Shown: positions 1-11,600 of the stretch, in pieces
Position numbering within the stretch: position 1 is the stretch's first letter
How the letters are laid out: the number at the start of each line of letters is the position of its first letter
Source of the DNA: Nocardioides sp.
Lineage (GTDB): Bacteria; Actinomycetota; Actinomycetes; Propionibacteriales; Nocardioidaceae
Direction: 5' to 3'
Length of the DNA stretch: 64,000 bases
Assembly: GCF_030019515.1 (NCBI RefSeq)
Contig: NZ_JASEEQ010000007.1
Coordinates: 186,001 to 250,000 of the forward strand
Notes under the pieces: generated by a model
Seen by the model: the letters and a program-made list of their open reading frames with translations, nothing else
The model's database searches: none
What the model was told of the DNA's origin: nothing
Made by a program: the position numbers and the translations under genes

Positions 1-1
1 G

Positions 2-808
2 CCCGGTGCGCTCACCAGCCTGGCGTTCTCGTTCAACGCGTCCTACCCGAACATCCTGGTCGGCATGCTGCTCGGTGCGGCCGTGGTGTTCCTGTTCTCC
101 GGCCTGGCGATCAACGCAGTCGGCCGCGCCGCCGGTGCGGTGGTCTACGAGGTGCGCCGCCAGTTCCGGGAGATCCCCGGGATCATGGAGGGCACCGGTC
201 GCCCGGAGTACGGCCGCGTGGTCGACATCGTGACCCGCGACTCGCTGCGCGAACTCGCCACCCCGGGCCTGCTGGCCATCCTGGCCCCGATCGCCGTGGG
301 CTTCGGCCTCGGTGTCGGCCCGCTGGCGGGCTTCCTGGCCGGTGCGATCGCCACCGGCACGCTGATGGCGGTGTTCCTGGCGAACTCCGGTGGTGCCTGG
401 GACAACGCGAAGAAGCTGGTCGAGGACGGCCACCACGGTGGCAAGGGCTCGGACGCCCACGCCGCGACCGTGATCGGCGACACCGTCGGCGACCCGTTCA
501 AGGACACCGCCGGCCCGGCGATCAACCCGCTGCTCAAGGTGATGAACCTGGTGTCACTGCTGATCGTCGCCGCCATCGTGAAGCTGTCGATCGGCGAGGA
601 CGCGAACACCCCGCTCCGGATCGTGATCGCCCTGGTGGCGTTCGCAGGCATCGTCGTCGCGGTGTACGTCTCCAAGCGGCGCCCGGTCCACATCGAGAAC
701 GACGACCCCGGGACGCCGGCCCCGCCGCCCCCGCCGCCGCCGGTCGAGGCCGCTCCGCCCACGGAGCCCGCTCCGACCCAGCAGTTCGAGGCGCCCCAGC
801 AGCACTAG
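2..808 (+). CDS. hppA: Membrane-bound proton-translocating pyrophosphatase, C-terminal part (5' end outside window)
   Basis: This is the C-terminal 268 residues of an integral-membrane H+-PPase, which couples pyrophosphate hydrolysis to proton export. The frame is open from base 2, so the gene starts upstream of the window. The family signature GDTVGDPFKDTAGPAINP is present near base 480, and about four hydrophobic segments are visible. The DTAGPAINP form looks more like the K+-independent subclass, but the deciding residue lies outside the window. The last ~35 residues form an unusual proline-rich tail (seven consecutive Pro) ending in a Gln/His-rich segment; most family members stop soon after the last helix. 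A strong hairpin follows the stop codon. Confidence 0.95.
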   Translation, partial: PGALTSLAFSFNASYPNILVGMLLGAAVVFLFSGLAINAVGRAAGAVVYEVRRQFREIPGIMEGTGRPEYGRVVDIVTRDSLRELATPGLLAILAPIAVGFGLGVGPLAGFLAGAIATGTLMAVFLANSGGAWDNAKKLVEDGHHGGKGSDAHAATVIGDTVGDPFKDTAGPAINPLLKVMNLVSLLIVAAIVKLSIGEDANTPLRIVIALVAFAGIVVAVYVSKRRPVHIENDDPGTPAPPPPPPPVEAAPPTEPAPTQQFEAPQQH

Positions 809-821
809 CCTCGCAGCCCTG

Positions 822-868
822 AAATGACGTCGACCCGCCCGAGAGCTTCGGGCGGGTCGACGTCATTT
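822..868. terminator. Perfect 21-bp inverted repeat between convergent genes
   Basis: Arms 822–842 and 848–868 are perfectly complementary with a 5-base loop. The arms begin AAATGACGTC and end GACGTCATTT, so a short A/T tract flanks each side. It lies between the converging hppA and the Ig-like gene and is best read as a bidirectional intrinsic terminator. Confidence 0.85.
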
Positions 869-872
869 GGGG

Positions 873-2375
873 CTACTTCCTGACGGTCAGCCTCACGACC
901 GTGGACTTCGCGCCGGCGATCGTCGCGGTGCCGGCGTAGACCGCCTTCAGCTTGTGCACGCCCGGCTTGAGCCGGGGCAGCCGGACGGTCGCCTTCCCCT
1001 TCTTCCCTGCCGCGAACTCGAGTCTCGAGACCACCTTCTTGCCGTCCAGGACCTTCACCCGGCCGGTCGGCGAGGTGACCCCGGCGACCTTGAGGACCAG
1101 GGCGAGCACCCCGCGCTGGCTCTTTGCGATCGTCTTCTTGGCGAGGGTGGCCCGCAGCGTCGCGGCGCGCTTGGCGACCGCGACCTTCGAGGTGGTGAAC
1201 GTGCCGGGCTGGTAGCCCGCGCGGGCCGCGGTGATGGTCACCGTGAGGCTCCGGCCGAAGTCGGCCGTGTCGATCTGGTAGGTCTGGGCGACGGCTCCCG
1301 CAATGGCGACGCCGTTGCGCTTCCACTGGTAGCCGAACAGGGGTGTGTCGCCGGTCCCCCATGCGCCCGGGTCTGCGGTCAGCAGCCGGCCGACCTTCGC
1401 GGTGCCGCTGACTGCGGGCTGCCTGGTCCAGGTGATCGGATCGCCGATCAGTGCGGTCTTGCTGTCGCTCGTCACGACCCCATTGGTGAACCCGTCCTTC
1501 GTCCCGGTGGCCTTGGCCGAGATGGCGGAGTCGAGGTCGTCCGGCACGAGCTTGTAGCTGGCTGCCGTGGCGCCGTTGATAGGCACGCCGTCCCGCAGCC
1601 ATTGGTATGTCGTCGTGACGCCGTCCTGGTTCCACTGGGTGCCGGAGGCGGACAGGACCTTCCCGATTCTCGCGGTCCCGGAAACGGTGGGCGCCGCGGT
1701 CGCAGACAGGGACTCCTCACCGATGGCGGAGATCGGCAGGATGTTGGTGACGGTCGACAGCACGGGCAGGCCCGCCAACGTGCTCGTCACACCCACCGAG
1801 ATCTCGTGCCCAACGTCCTCCAGGCTCGGCGTATACGTGCCTCCCGTCTCCCCCGGGATGGGCACGCCGTCGCGCAGCCACTGGTACGTGGTCTCGACCC
1901 CAGGCACGCTGAACACCGGCGCAAGGACGGTCAGGAGCTCACCGACCACAGGTGTCCCGGTCAGCTCCGGCGGCGTCAACAGGTCTGGGAGCCCGCCGTC
2001 CGGCGCGAGGATCGTGATGGACGGGGTCGGGATTCCGCCGAGAAGCGGCACGTCTACCAGTGCGCTGATCTGGTGCCCGATGTCGGTGACATCGGGGACG
2101 TACGAGGCGCCGGTCGCCCCTGCGATCGGGCTCCCGTCGCGCAGCCACTGCACAGGAAGCAGCGTCGTCAGGCCGTCGATCAGCACGGTGAGCGGCTGTC
2201 CGGCGACGCCCGAGCCGGAAAGCGTCGGCTCACCTGCCCGTTGGGCACTGGACGAGGACGGCGGTTCACCTCCCTGGGACGGGGCCGCGACCGCGACGCT
2301 GAGTCCGCTCATGACCAGTGCGGCGACGACGGACGCGCCGAGGGCGCGAGCGATGGCGCGGGTGATTCTGTGCAT
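873..2375 (-). CDS. Secreted protein with four Ig-like/PKD-type repeats and a C-terminal Big_3-like domain
   Basis: The product is about 500 aa. The chosen ATG (2375) begins a clear Sec signal peptide: an Arg-rich start, a hydrophobic core and a cleavage region around VAVAAP. It is preceded by a GGGGAGGGG ribosome site; the open frame extends upstream to 2459 but that part is not signal-like. Four repeats of about 85 residues each contain YQWLRDG(V/S)PI followed by GATG.SY and a late D.G/D.D turn, typical of actinobacterial Ig-like surface proteins. The last ~95 residues resemble a bacterial Ig-like domain (TGRVKVLDGKK, LKAVYAGTATI). No enzymatic motif or sortase signal is visible. Likely extracellular or wall-associated; function unknown. 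Confidence 0.8.
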   Translation of the reverse strand: MHRITRAIARALGASVVAALVMSGLSVAVAAPSQGGEPPSSSSAQRAGEPTLSGSGVAGQPLTVLIDGLTTLLPVQWLRDGSPIAGATGASYVPDVTDIGHQISALVDVPLLGGIPTPSITILAPDGGLPDLLTPPELTGTPVVGELLTVLAPVFSVPGVETTYQWLRDGVPIPGETGGTYTPSLEDVGHEISVGVTSTLAGLPVLSTVTNILPISAIGEESLSATAAPTVSGTARIGKVLSASGTQWNQDGVTTTYQWLRDGVPINGATAASYKLVPDDLDSAISAKATGTKDGFTNGVVTSDSKTALIGDPITWTRQPAVSGTAKVGRLLTADPGAWGTGDTPLFGYQWKRNGVAIAGAVAQTYQIDTADFGRSLTVTITAARAGYQPGTFTTSKVAVAKRAATLRATLAKKTIAKSQRGVLALVLKVAGVTSPTGRVKVLDGKKVVSRLEFAAGKKGKATVRLPRLKPGVHKLKAVYAGTATIAGAKSTVVRLTVRK

Positions 2376-2557
2376 CGAGACAGTCCCCTCCCCAGTCGGC
2401 CCTCCCTCCCGAAGGGCCGCCGTGGTCGGAATGTAAAGGGACCAAGGTCCCGAGGCCACGATTCCGAGCAGATGGTGGCCGATCGGTGAACCGGTCTAGT
2501 CCTTTCGGGCTATCCCGCCCTAGGGCGCGGGCTCGGTGTTCGGCATAGGCTCTGGGG

Positions 2558-4018
2558 GTGACCGCTCCCTCGATCTCGGAGCTTCCTTCGCGGCTGCGGG
2601 CCGCGCTCGTGATGGCCGGGTTCACCTACGACGGCGTGGCCGAGGTCCTCGGGGCGGAGGCCCACGCCGCCCTGGCGCGCAACGAGACGACCCCCGGGCT
2701 GCGGCGCACCGGGGGTGGGTGGCCGCTGGAGACGCTGATCCGACTGTTCCTGCTCCAGGCCCCGGTCGAGCTGGCCGCGGCCCAGCGGGCGCTGCCGAAC
2801 CTGGTGGACCGCCTGGCGGCCGAGGGTCTCGTCGAGCAGACCGTGGGGGAGGTCGCCGCGCGGCTCGACGTCCGGCCCTACGCCGCTGACGACGAGCACC
2901 TGTGGGTGGTCAGCGACCTGACCCCCGGGCTCGACGGCGGTGGCAGCCGGGTCGGTCCCCAGCACGTCCTGGGCATCAGCTCGGCCTCGACCTCGCTCGC
3001 CCAGCTCACCCTCCGCGAGCCGGTCGGCCGAGCGCTCGACCTCGGCACCGGCTGCGGCGTGCAGGCGCTGCACCTGGCCGGGCACAGCGCGGAGGTCGTG
3101 GCGACCGACATCAACCAGCGCGCGCTGCGGATCGCGCGCTTCAACGTCGAGCTCAACGCCGTCACCACGCCGGTCGACGTGCGCGCCGGCTCGTTCTTCG
3201 AGCCGGTCGCCGACGAGACCTTCGACCTGATCGTCACGAACCCGCCGTTCGTGATCTCGCCGGCGACCGGTGAGCGGCTGGTCTACCGGGACTCCGGGCT
3301 GCCCGGCGACCGGGTCGTCGAGCACATCGTGCGGCACGGGCCGGACCACCTGAACGACGGTGGCTGGTGCCAGGTGCTCGCGAACTGGGTGGTGCCCGGC
3401 GGCGGCGCCTGGGAGGAGCGGATCGCGGGCTGGGTCCCCGAGGGGTGTGACGCCTTCGTCGTGCAGCGCGAGCTCGTCGACCCGGCGGCCTATGTCGAGC
3501 TGTGGCTCAAGGACGCCGGGCTGCACGGCTCGGTCGACTACCTGGTGCGCTACGACACCTGGCTGTCCTGGTTCGAGGAGCAGGGCATCGAGGCGGTCGG
3601 CTTCGGCTGGATCAACCTGCGCCGCAGCGGCGGGAGCGCCCGCGAGCTACTCACCTGGCCCTACGACGTGGAGCAGCCGATCGCACCCGCGATCCGCGAC
3701 TGGGCCCGCGCGACGGACGCCGCCGTGGACCTCCACTCCCACCTCCGGTTGCGCCCGGACGTCCTCCAGGAGACCAGTGGGCCACCCGGCGCGGCCGACC
3801 CGGAGACCGTGGTGCTGCGCCAGCAGCGCGGGCTGCGCCGGGCGCGGCAGGTGGACACCGTCGAGGCGGCGCTCGCCGGCGCGTGCGACGGGGAGCTGAG
3901 CGTGGGGCAGATCCTGGAAGCGGTCGCCAGCCTGCTCGACCTCGACGCCGCGCAGACGTGCGCTGAGTACCTGCCCGCCGCGCGCTCGCTGGTCGCCGAG
4001 GGCTTCCTCCTGGCCTGA
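2558..4018 (+). CDS. Class I SAM-dependent methyltransferase (HemK/RsmC-like core)
   Basis: 486 aa, GTG start. The N-terminal ~150 residues look like a winged-helix or accessory domain. The Rossmann core begins with motif I LDLGTGCGVQ (about residue 160), then VVATDINQRAL, and the catalytic-type loop TNPPFVIS (about residue 227). NPPF/Y marks N-methyltransferases acting on Gln, Asn or a base amino group, so the substrate may be a protein, rRNA or tRNA. The C-terminal ~150 residues are family-specific. Transcribed away from the Ig-like gene. The substrate cannot be set from sequence. Confidence 0.75.
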   Translation: MTAPSISELPSRLRAALVMAGFTYDGVAEVLGAEAHAALARNETTPGLRRTGGGWPLETLIRLFLLQAPVELAAAQRALPNLVDRLAAEGLVEQTVGEVAARLDVRPYAADDEHLWVVSDLTPGLDGGGSRVGPQHVLGISSASTSLAQLTLREPVGRALDLGTGCGVQALHLAGHSAEVVATDINQRALRIARFNVELNAVTTPVDVRAGSFFEPVADETFDLIVTNPPFVISPATGERLVYRDSGLPGDRVVEHIVRHGPDHLNDGGWCQVLANWVVPGGGAWEERIAGWVPEGCDAFVVQRELVDPAAYVELWLKDAGLHGSVDYLVRYDTWLSWFEEQGIEAVGFGWINLRRSGGSARELLTWPYDVEQPIAPAIRDWARATDAAVDLHSHLRLRPDVLQETSGPPGAADPETVVLRQQRGLRRARQVDTVEAALAGACDGELSVGQILEAVASLLDLDAAQTCAEYLPAARSLVAEGFLLA

Positions 4019-4029
4019 TCGACCCGGGC

Positions 4030-4821
4030 TCACGCGGCGGCGGCCGCGGCTCGGGCCCGGTCGCGGATCCGCAGCAGCCGCGAGCGGGTGACCCCCAGCA
4101 GCAGGTCGCAGCGACCGAGTGGCATCAGGTCCGGGACGCCGGCCGGCCGCCCCCAGCGGTCGACCGGGCGACCGCGGAACCCGAGCAGGGCGGTGCGGAC
4201 GGTGCCGCCGTACCCCGACGCCGGCGGCCGGAGCGCGAGGGCCTCCTGCACCACTCCGACGCGCATCCCGCCCACGGGGCTGAACAGGCCGTTGGCCTTG
4301 CCGACCGCCCAGCAGATGCCACCGGCCACGTGCGCGGCACTCGCTGCCCGGCCGACCACGTCCGGGTCGTCGGCCCACAGTGCGAGCAGTGCGTGCCGGA
4401 AGGCGTAGGACGTCTCCGCGTCGAAGCACCGCTCCGCGACCGCGTCGAGGAGCTCTGCGGCCGCCTCCACCCGCTCCCGGCCGGCGCGATCCGGGTACTC
4501 GGCGGGCAGGTCGATCCGGTCATCGCTCAACGGCTCGTCGGTGAGCCCGTCGACGGCAGCGCTGCCGCCGCACACGCCCGCGAGCCACTGCGCCACCTGC
4601 TCGTGCGGGGCCAGCGGCGGCGGCTCGGGCGGCCGTGCCTCCCGGTCGTGGCGCAACGCGACGGCCTCCCACTCGGTGCCGGTGGCCGGCTCGCGCCAGG
4701 TGTCGACCAGCCGGCCGTCGACGAAGACCAGGTGGGTGACCCGGTCGACGGGGGGATCGTCGAACGCCCGGCCGCCGTAGCGGTCGTCGTAGCCGCGGAG
4801 CGGGTCGTGGTAGCGGTACAT
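4030..4821 (-). CDS. Conserved hypothetical protein, 263 aa
   Basis: The ATG at 4821 has an ideal GGAGGT site seven bases upstream. The N-terminus is rich in Asp/Arg/Tyr; the middle is helical. A segment near residues 165–215 (AAHVAGGICWAVGKANGLF followed by a helix and GYGGTVRTALLGF) loosely resembles the helix-turn-helix-like DUF6398 pattern AAGI…G..N.LF. No catalytic motif, signal peptide or membrane span is seen. Its stop lies 11 bp from the stop of the methyltransferase gene, so the two converge. Function unknown. Confidence 0.6.
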   Translation of the reverse strand: MYRYHDPLRGYDDRYGGRAFDDPPVDRVTHLVFVDGRLVDTWREPATGTEWEAVALRHDREARPPEPPPLAPHEQVAQWLAGVCGGSAAVDGLTDEPLSDDRIDLPAEYPDRAGRERVEAAAELLDAVAERCFDAETSYAFRHALLALWADDPDVVGRAASAAHVAGGICWAVGKANGLFSPVGGMRVGVVQEALALRPPASGYGGTVRTALLGFRGRPVDRWGRPAGVPDLMPLGRCDLLLGVTRSRLLRIRDRARAAAAAA

Positions 4822-4921
4822 GGGACCTCCGATCGGGATGGGCGCACCACGCTGGCACGTCCCGCCCCCGATCGGCCGGCGTCATCCACAGGCCCGTCGG
4901 GGGGCCTGCTCTCCGCGCCGG

Positions 4922-5041
4922 TCAGCGCAGCTCGCCGGCGAGGTCGAGGGGGTTGGCCGTGAGGACATGCGCGAGGCCCAGCAGCCGCCCGCTCCGCGCC
5001 GCCGCGAAGTCCGCGAAGTCCCTGTCCATCCCGGGCTCCAT
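4922..5041 (-). pseudogene. Truncated SigE-family ECF sigma factor, N-terminal fragment
   Basis: A 39-codon frame starts at ATG 5041, with GGAGGG about ten bases upstream. A second ATG at 5029 begins MDRDFADFAAARSGRLLG, then LAHVLTANPLDLAGELR and stop. The pattern DxDFxxFxAARSGRLLxxAxxLT is the start of region 2 of actinobacterial SigE-family sigma factors; everything after helix 1 is missing. It is the only gene-like content in the 400-base gap 4822–5222. It could be a decaying copy or a short expressed remnant. Confidence 0.45.
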
Positions 5042-5222
5042 CCTGGGTTCCCTCCAGGTCCTCCCGACGGTCGTCGGCCGCTGGCTTAGTGTTCCTTGAC
5101 GGAGGACCGGAGCGAAACATTGACGGACGCTCAGGAATGGGCGCTGACCGGCACGCGCTACCGTGTCCAGCCGCACGTCCTTTCGGGAGACCAGGACCCG
5201 TCCAGCAGGAGAGAGAAGAGCA

Positions 5223-7937
<2,715 letters not shown>

Positions 7938-8183
7938 CAGGTCGCCGCCCAGAGCGCCTCGGCCGCGCGCCGACTCGGGCCTCGGCGTCTCCGGGCCCGG
8001 TCGCGCTGTCCAGCGCGAGCCTGCGGCCGGGGTCGGCGGTGGTCCAGCAACGGTTGGTGGTGAGGGTTCGGTTGCCTGGGCACCGCTGGCCGGCCGGGCC
8101 CTGGCCGGGGCCAGCCGACGCCTCGGCCGCTCGGCGGTGGACCCGCGGTGGAAACCGTCGGCGGCGCACCGTAGGTTCCTCGC

Positions 8184-8852
8184 GTGAGCACAGGACCCGC
8201 CCCGGCGCGACCCGGGGTGTACGCCGACACCGGTGTCTTCGTGTGCTTCGAGGGCGGCGAGGGGTCGGGGAAGTCCACCCAGTCCGGCCTGCTGCGCGAC
8301 TGGTTGGAGTCGCGCGGCTTCGCGGTCCTGCTCACCTTCGAGCCCGGGGACAGCGAGGTCGGCCGCAAGCTCCGCACGATCGTGCTCAGCCCCGAGACCG
8401 GTGAGATCTCCGACCGCACCGAGGCGCTGCTCTACGCCGCCGACAAGGCCGAGCACGTCGACACCGTCGTCCGGCCCGCCCTCGACCGCGGCGCGGTCGT
8501 CATCACCGACCGCTACGTCGACTCGATGCTCGCCTACCAGGGCGCGGGCCGGGCCCTCGACATCGGCGAGGTCGAGCAGGTCGCCCGCTGGGCGACCCAC
8601 GACCTGCGCCCGCACCTGACCGTGGTGCTCGACCTCGAGCCCGAGCACGGGCTGGGCCGGTTCCGGGAGCGGGACCGGATCGAGGGGGAGTCCGTGGAGT
8701 TCCACCGCCGGGTCCGCGAGGGCTTCCTGCGGATGGCCGCGGCCGATCCGGAGCACTACCTCGTGCTCGACGCGCGGGGCGAGCGCGACGAGATCGCCGG
8801 GCTGGTCCGCGACCGCGTCGCGCCGCTGCTCGACCAGGCGAGGCGACCGTGA
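8184..8852 (+). CDS. tmk: Thymidylate kinase
   Basis: 222 aa, GTG start. Phosphorylates dTMP to dTDP. The P-loop EGGEGSGKST is at residues 23–32, after a family-typical N-terminal extension. The dTMP-binding DRY motif is in DRYVDSMLAYQGAGR, and a LID-type segment RFRERDRIEGE follows. The stop overlaps the holB start as GTGA, so translation of the two is probably coupled, and the pairing tmk–holB is typical of Actinobacteria. About 245 bp separate it from topA; no clear terminator is visible there. Confidence 0.97.
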   Translation: MSTGPAPARPGVYADTGVFVCFEGGEGSGKSTQSGLLRDWLESRGFAVLLTFEPGDSEVGRKLRTIVLSPETGEISDRTEALLYAADKAEHVDTVVRPALDRGAVVITDRYVDSMLAYQGAGRALDIGEVEQVARWATHDLRPHLTVVLDLEPEHGLGRFRERDRIEGESVEFHRRVREGFLRMAAADPEHYLVLDARGERDEIAGLVRDRVAPLLDQARRP

Positions 8853-10006
8853 CGGTCTGGGACAGCCTTGTCGGGCAGCACCGGCCGATCGCGGCGCTGC
8901 GCGCGGCGGCCGAGGGCCAGGGGATGAGCCACGCGTACCTCTTCACCGGGCCGCCCGGGTCGGGCCGGTCGAACGCGGCCGTCGCGTTCGCGGCGGCGCT
9001 GCAGTGCGAGCGTCCCGACGAGCGTGGGTGCGGCGAGTGCCACGAGTGCCACACCGTGCTGGCCGGCAGCCACGCCGACGTGGCGGTGATCCGCACCCAG
9101 AAGCTCTCCATCGGCGTCGACGAGATGCGCGACCTGGTGCGCCGCTCGGCCCTCGCCCCGGTCGGCCGGCGCTGGCAGATCATGATCGTCGAGGACGCCG
9201 ACCGGCTCACCGAGCGCGCGTGGAACGCGCTGCTCAAGGCGATCGAGGAGCCCGCGGACCGCACCGTGTGGATGCTGTGCGCCCCTACGGTCGAGGACGT
9301 GCTGCCCACGGTCCGGTCGCGGTGCCGGCTGGTCACGCTGACCACCCCGACCACCGACGACGTCGCCGCGTTCCTGGTCCGCGCGGACGGGGCAGATGCC
9401 GCGGTGGCGTCGTACGCCGCCCGAGCGAGCCAGGGGCACATCGGCCGCGCGCGGGCGCTGGCCCGCGACGAGGCGACCCGCAACCGGCGTCGTGAGGTCG
9501 TCGCGCTGCCCGCGCGACTGGTCTCGCTGCGCGCCTGCATGGAGGCGGCCACCAGCCTCAGCGAGGTCGCCAAGCAGGAGGCCGAGCTGGTGACCGGCGA
9601 GCTCGACGCGCGGGAGAAGTCCGACCTGGACGCGGCGTACGGCGTGGTCGAGCGCGGCCGCCGCCCGCGGGAGTACGCGCCTGCTCTGCGCGATCTCGAG
9701 AAGGACCAGAAGACCCGCGCCAAGCGGCGCCACCTCGACATCGTCGACCGAGGCCTGATGGACCTGGTATCGGTCTACCGGGACGCGATCGCGGTCGCGA
9801 CCGGGGCCGCGGGTCCGCTGGTGAACGAGGAGATCCGCGGCGACGTCGAGCTGCTCGCCCGGGTCTCCGCGCCCGAGGCCAACCTGCGCCGGATCGCGGC
9901 GATCTTCGAGGCCCGCGAGCAGATGCTGGAGTTCAACGTGCAGCCGATGCTGGCGCTGGAGTCGATGATGGTCGCGCTCGTCGCGCCCGAGGTGCGGGCC
10001 GGGTGA
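8849..10006 (+). CDS. holB: DNA polymerase III subunit delta' (clamp loader)
   Basis: 385 aa. AAA+-type clamp loader subunit. The P-loop is GPPGSGRS, with Arg replacing the usual Lys; delta' does not hydrolyse ATP, so this change fits the family. A zinc-binding cluster follows (CERPDERGCGECHEC), then VEDADRL (Walker-B-like) and the SRC arginine-finger motif in VRSRCR. The GTG start overlaps the tmk stop, and the holB stop overlaps the next GTG, so tmk–holB–hydrolase forms a tightly coupled operon. Confidence 0.96.
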   Translation: MTVWDSLVGQHRPIAALRAAAEGQGMSHAYLFTGPPGSGRSNAAVAFAAALQCERPDERGCGECHECHTVLAGSHADVAVIRTQKLSIGVDEMRDLVRRSALAPVGRRWQIMIVEDADRLTERAWNALLKAIEEPADRTVWMLCAPTVEDVLPTVRSRCRLVTLTTPTTDDVAAFLVRADGADAAVASYAARASQGHIGRARALARDEATRNRRREVVALPARLVSLRACMEAATSLSEVAKQEAELVTGELDAREKSDLDAAYGVVERGRRPREYAPALRDLEKDQKTRAKRRHLDIVDRGLMDLVSVYRDAIAVATGAAGPLVNEEIRGDVELLARVSAPEANLRRIAAIFEAREQMLEFNVQPMLALESMMVALVAPEVRAG

Positions 10007-11565
10007 GGCGCGCACTGGTGGTCCTCGTCGTCATCGCGCTGCTGCTCGGTGTCGGCGGCGTCGCGGTGCTCGTCGCGCTCGACCCTGGCGGGGACACGTC
10101 CGGCCCCGCGCCACGCACTGACGTGCCGACCACGGTCCCCGAGCCCGCGGCCACCGAGCCGCCTGCTCCCGGTCTCGCGCCGTTCTACTCCCAGACCCTG
10201 GCCTGGTCGGTGTGCCCCGACGACGACGCACTGTGCGCGACGCTCACCGTGCCGCTCGACTACCGGCACCCGGGCGGCGAGACGATCGACCTGGCCGTGC
10301 TCAAGGTGCCCGCCGAGGATCCTGGGCGGCGGATCGGGTCGCTGGTGGTCAATCCCGGCGGCCCCGGCGCGCCGGGCACGGACTACGCCGCGAGCGCGGC
10401 GGCGGTCTTCCGCGACCCGCTGCTCGAGGTCTACGACATCGTCGGCTTCGATCCGCGGGGCACCGGCGACAGCGCGCCGGTCGACTGCCTCACCGACGAC
10501 CAGCTCGACGACTACATCGCGACCGACCCCGACCCGGACACCCCCGCCGAGGTGGCCGCCTACGAGGGCTGGGTCGAGGCGTTCGGCGAGGGCTGCGCCG
10601 AGCGGTCGGGGCGGCTCGCCGCGCATGTCACCACGATCGAGGCCGCCCGGGACATGGACGTCCTGCGCGCGGCGCTCGGCGAGTCGGCGATGACCTACTT
10701 CGGCGCGTCCTACGGCACCAAGCTGGGGGCGACGTACGCCGACCTGTTCCCCGACAAGGTGGGCCGGCTGGTGCTCGACGGCGCGGTCGACCTCTCGATC
10801 AGCTCCCGGGAGCTCAGCCTCGAGCAGGCCGCGGGCTTCGAGACGGCGCTGCGGGCCTACGTCTCCAACTGCGTCGAGCAGACCGACGGCTGCTTCCTCG
10901 GCGACACCGTCGACGAGGGCCTGCAGCGGATCCGACAGTTCATCGACGACGTCGACGCGCACCCGCTGCCGGGCAGCGGGGACCGCGAGCTCGACGTCGG
11001 CAACGCGTTCTACGGCATCGTGCTGCCGCTCTACAGCCGCGACTACTGGACGATCCTGAGCCAGGCGCTGCGCCTCGGCCTCGAAGGTGACGGATCGGCG
11101 CTGCTCCGGCTCTCCGACCTGTACAACTCGCGTGGGTCCAGCGGCTACCAGGACAACGCCTCCGAGGCCATCTACGCGATCAACTGCCTCGACGACCCCT
11201 ATGCCATCCCTGCCGACCAGGTGCCCGCGAACCTGCCGGACTTCGAGGCCGCCTCACCGACCTTCGGCAGCGTCTTCGCCTGGGGTCTGACCACCTGCGG
11301 CGGAATCCAGGTCCGGTCGACCGAGAAGCCGCGGACGGTTCGGGCGGCCGGCGCCGCCCCGATCGTCGTCATCGGCACGACCCGCGACCCCGCGACGCCG
11401 TACGACTGGGCGGTGCACCTGGCCGACCAGCTGGAGTCGGGCGTGCTGGTCAGCCGCGACGGCGACGGCCACACTGGCTACAACTCCGGCAACGACTGCG
11501 TGGACGGCGCGGTCGAGGACTACCTGGTCGACGGCACCGTCCCGGAGGACGGGCTGAGCTGCTGA
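10003..11565 (+). CDS. Secreted or membrane-anchored alpha/beta hydrolase, TAP-like (tripeptidyl aminopeptidase family)
   Basis: 520 aa. An N-terminal hydrophobic helix is followed by a Pro/Thr-rich linker, so the enzyme probably acts outside the membrane. The oxyanion region VNPGGPGAPG, nucleophile elbow GASYGTKLG, acid in GTTRDPATPY and His in GDGHTGY make a complete catalytic triad. The C-terminal TAP-like domain places it with the SlpD/SlpE and Streptomyces tripeptidyl aminopeptidases. Six or more Cys in the mature part may form disulfides. The GTG start lies inside the holB stop (GTGA), so it is co-translated with replication genes although unrelated in function, an arrangement common in Nocardioidaceae. 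Confidence 0.9.
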   Translation: MRRALVVLVVIALLLGVGGVAVLVALDPGGDTSGPAPRTDVPTTVPEPAATEPPAPGLAPFYSQTLAWSVCPDDDALCATLTVPLDYRHPGGETIDLAVLKVPAEDPGRRIGSLVVNPGGPGAPGTDYAASAAAVFRDPLLEVYDIVGFDPRGTGDSAPVDCLTDDQLDDYIATDPDPDTPAEVAAYEGWVEAFGEGCAERSGRLAAHVTTIEAARDMDVLRAALGESAMTYFGASYGTKLGATYADLFPDKVGRLVLDGAVDLSISSRELSLEQAAGFETALRAYVSNCVEQTDGCFLGDTVDEGLQRIRQFIDDVDAHPLPGSGDRELDVGNAFYGIVLPLYSRDYWTILSQALRLGLEGDGSALLRLSDLYNSRGSSGYQDNASEAIYAINCLDDPYAIPADQVPANLPDFEAASPTFGSVFAWGLTTCGGIQVRSTEKPRTVRAAGAAPIVVIGTTRDPATPYDWAVHLADQLESGVLVSRDGDGHTGYNSGNDCVDGAVEDYLVDGTVPEDGLSC

Positions 11566-11600
11566 TCGCGTCTGGCGAGGCCGCGTCTGGCGGGCGGCGG

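Noticed and set aside
1567..2436. 289-codon plus-strand frame over the Ig-like gene
   Set aside because: Antisense to a gene with a clear signal peptide and repeats; no domain in this frame.
8061..8110. GC-rich hairpins in the topA–tmk gap as terminator
   Set aside because: Several short overlapping CTGGCC/GGCCAG pairings but no dominant stem or T tract.
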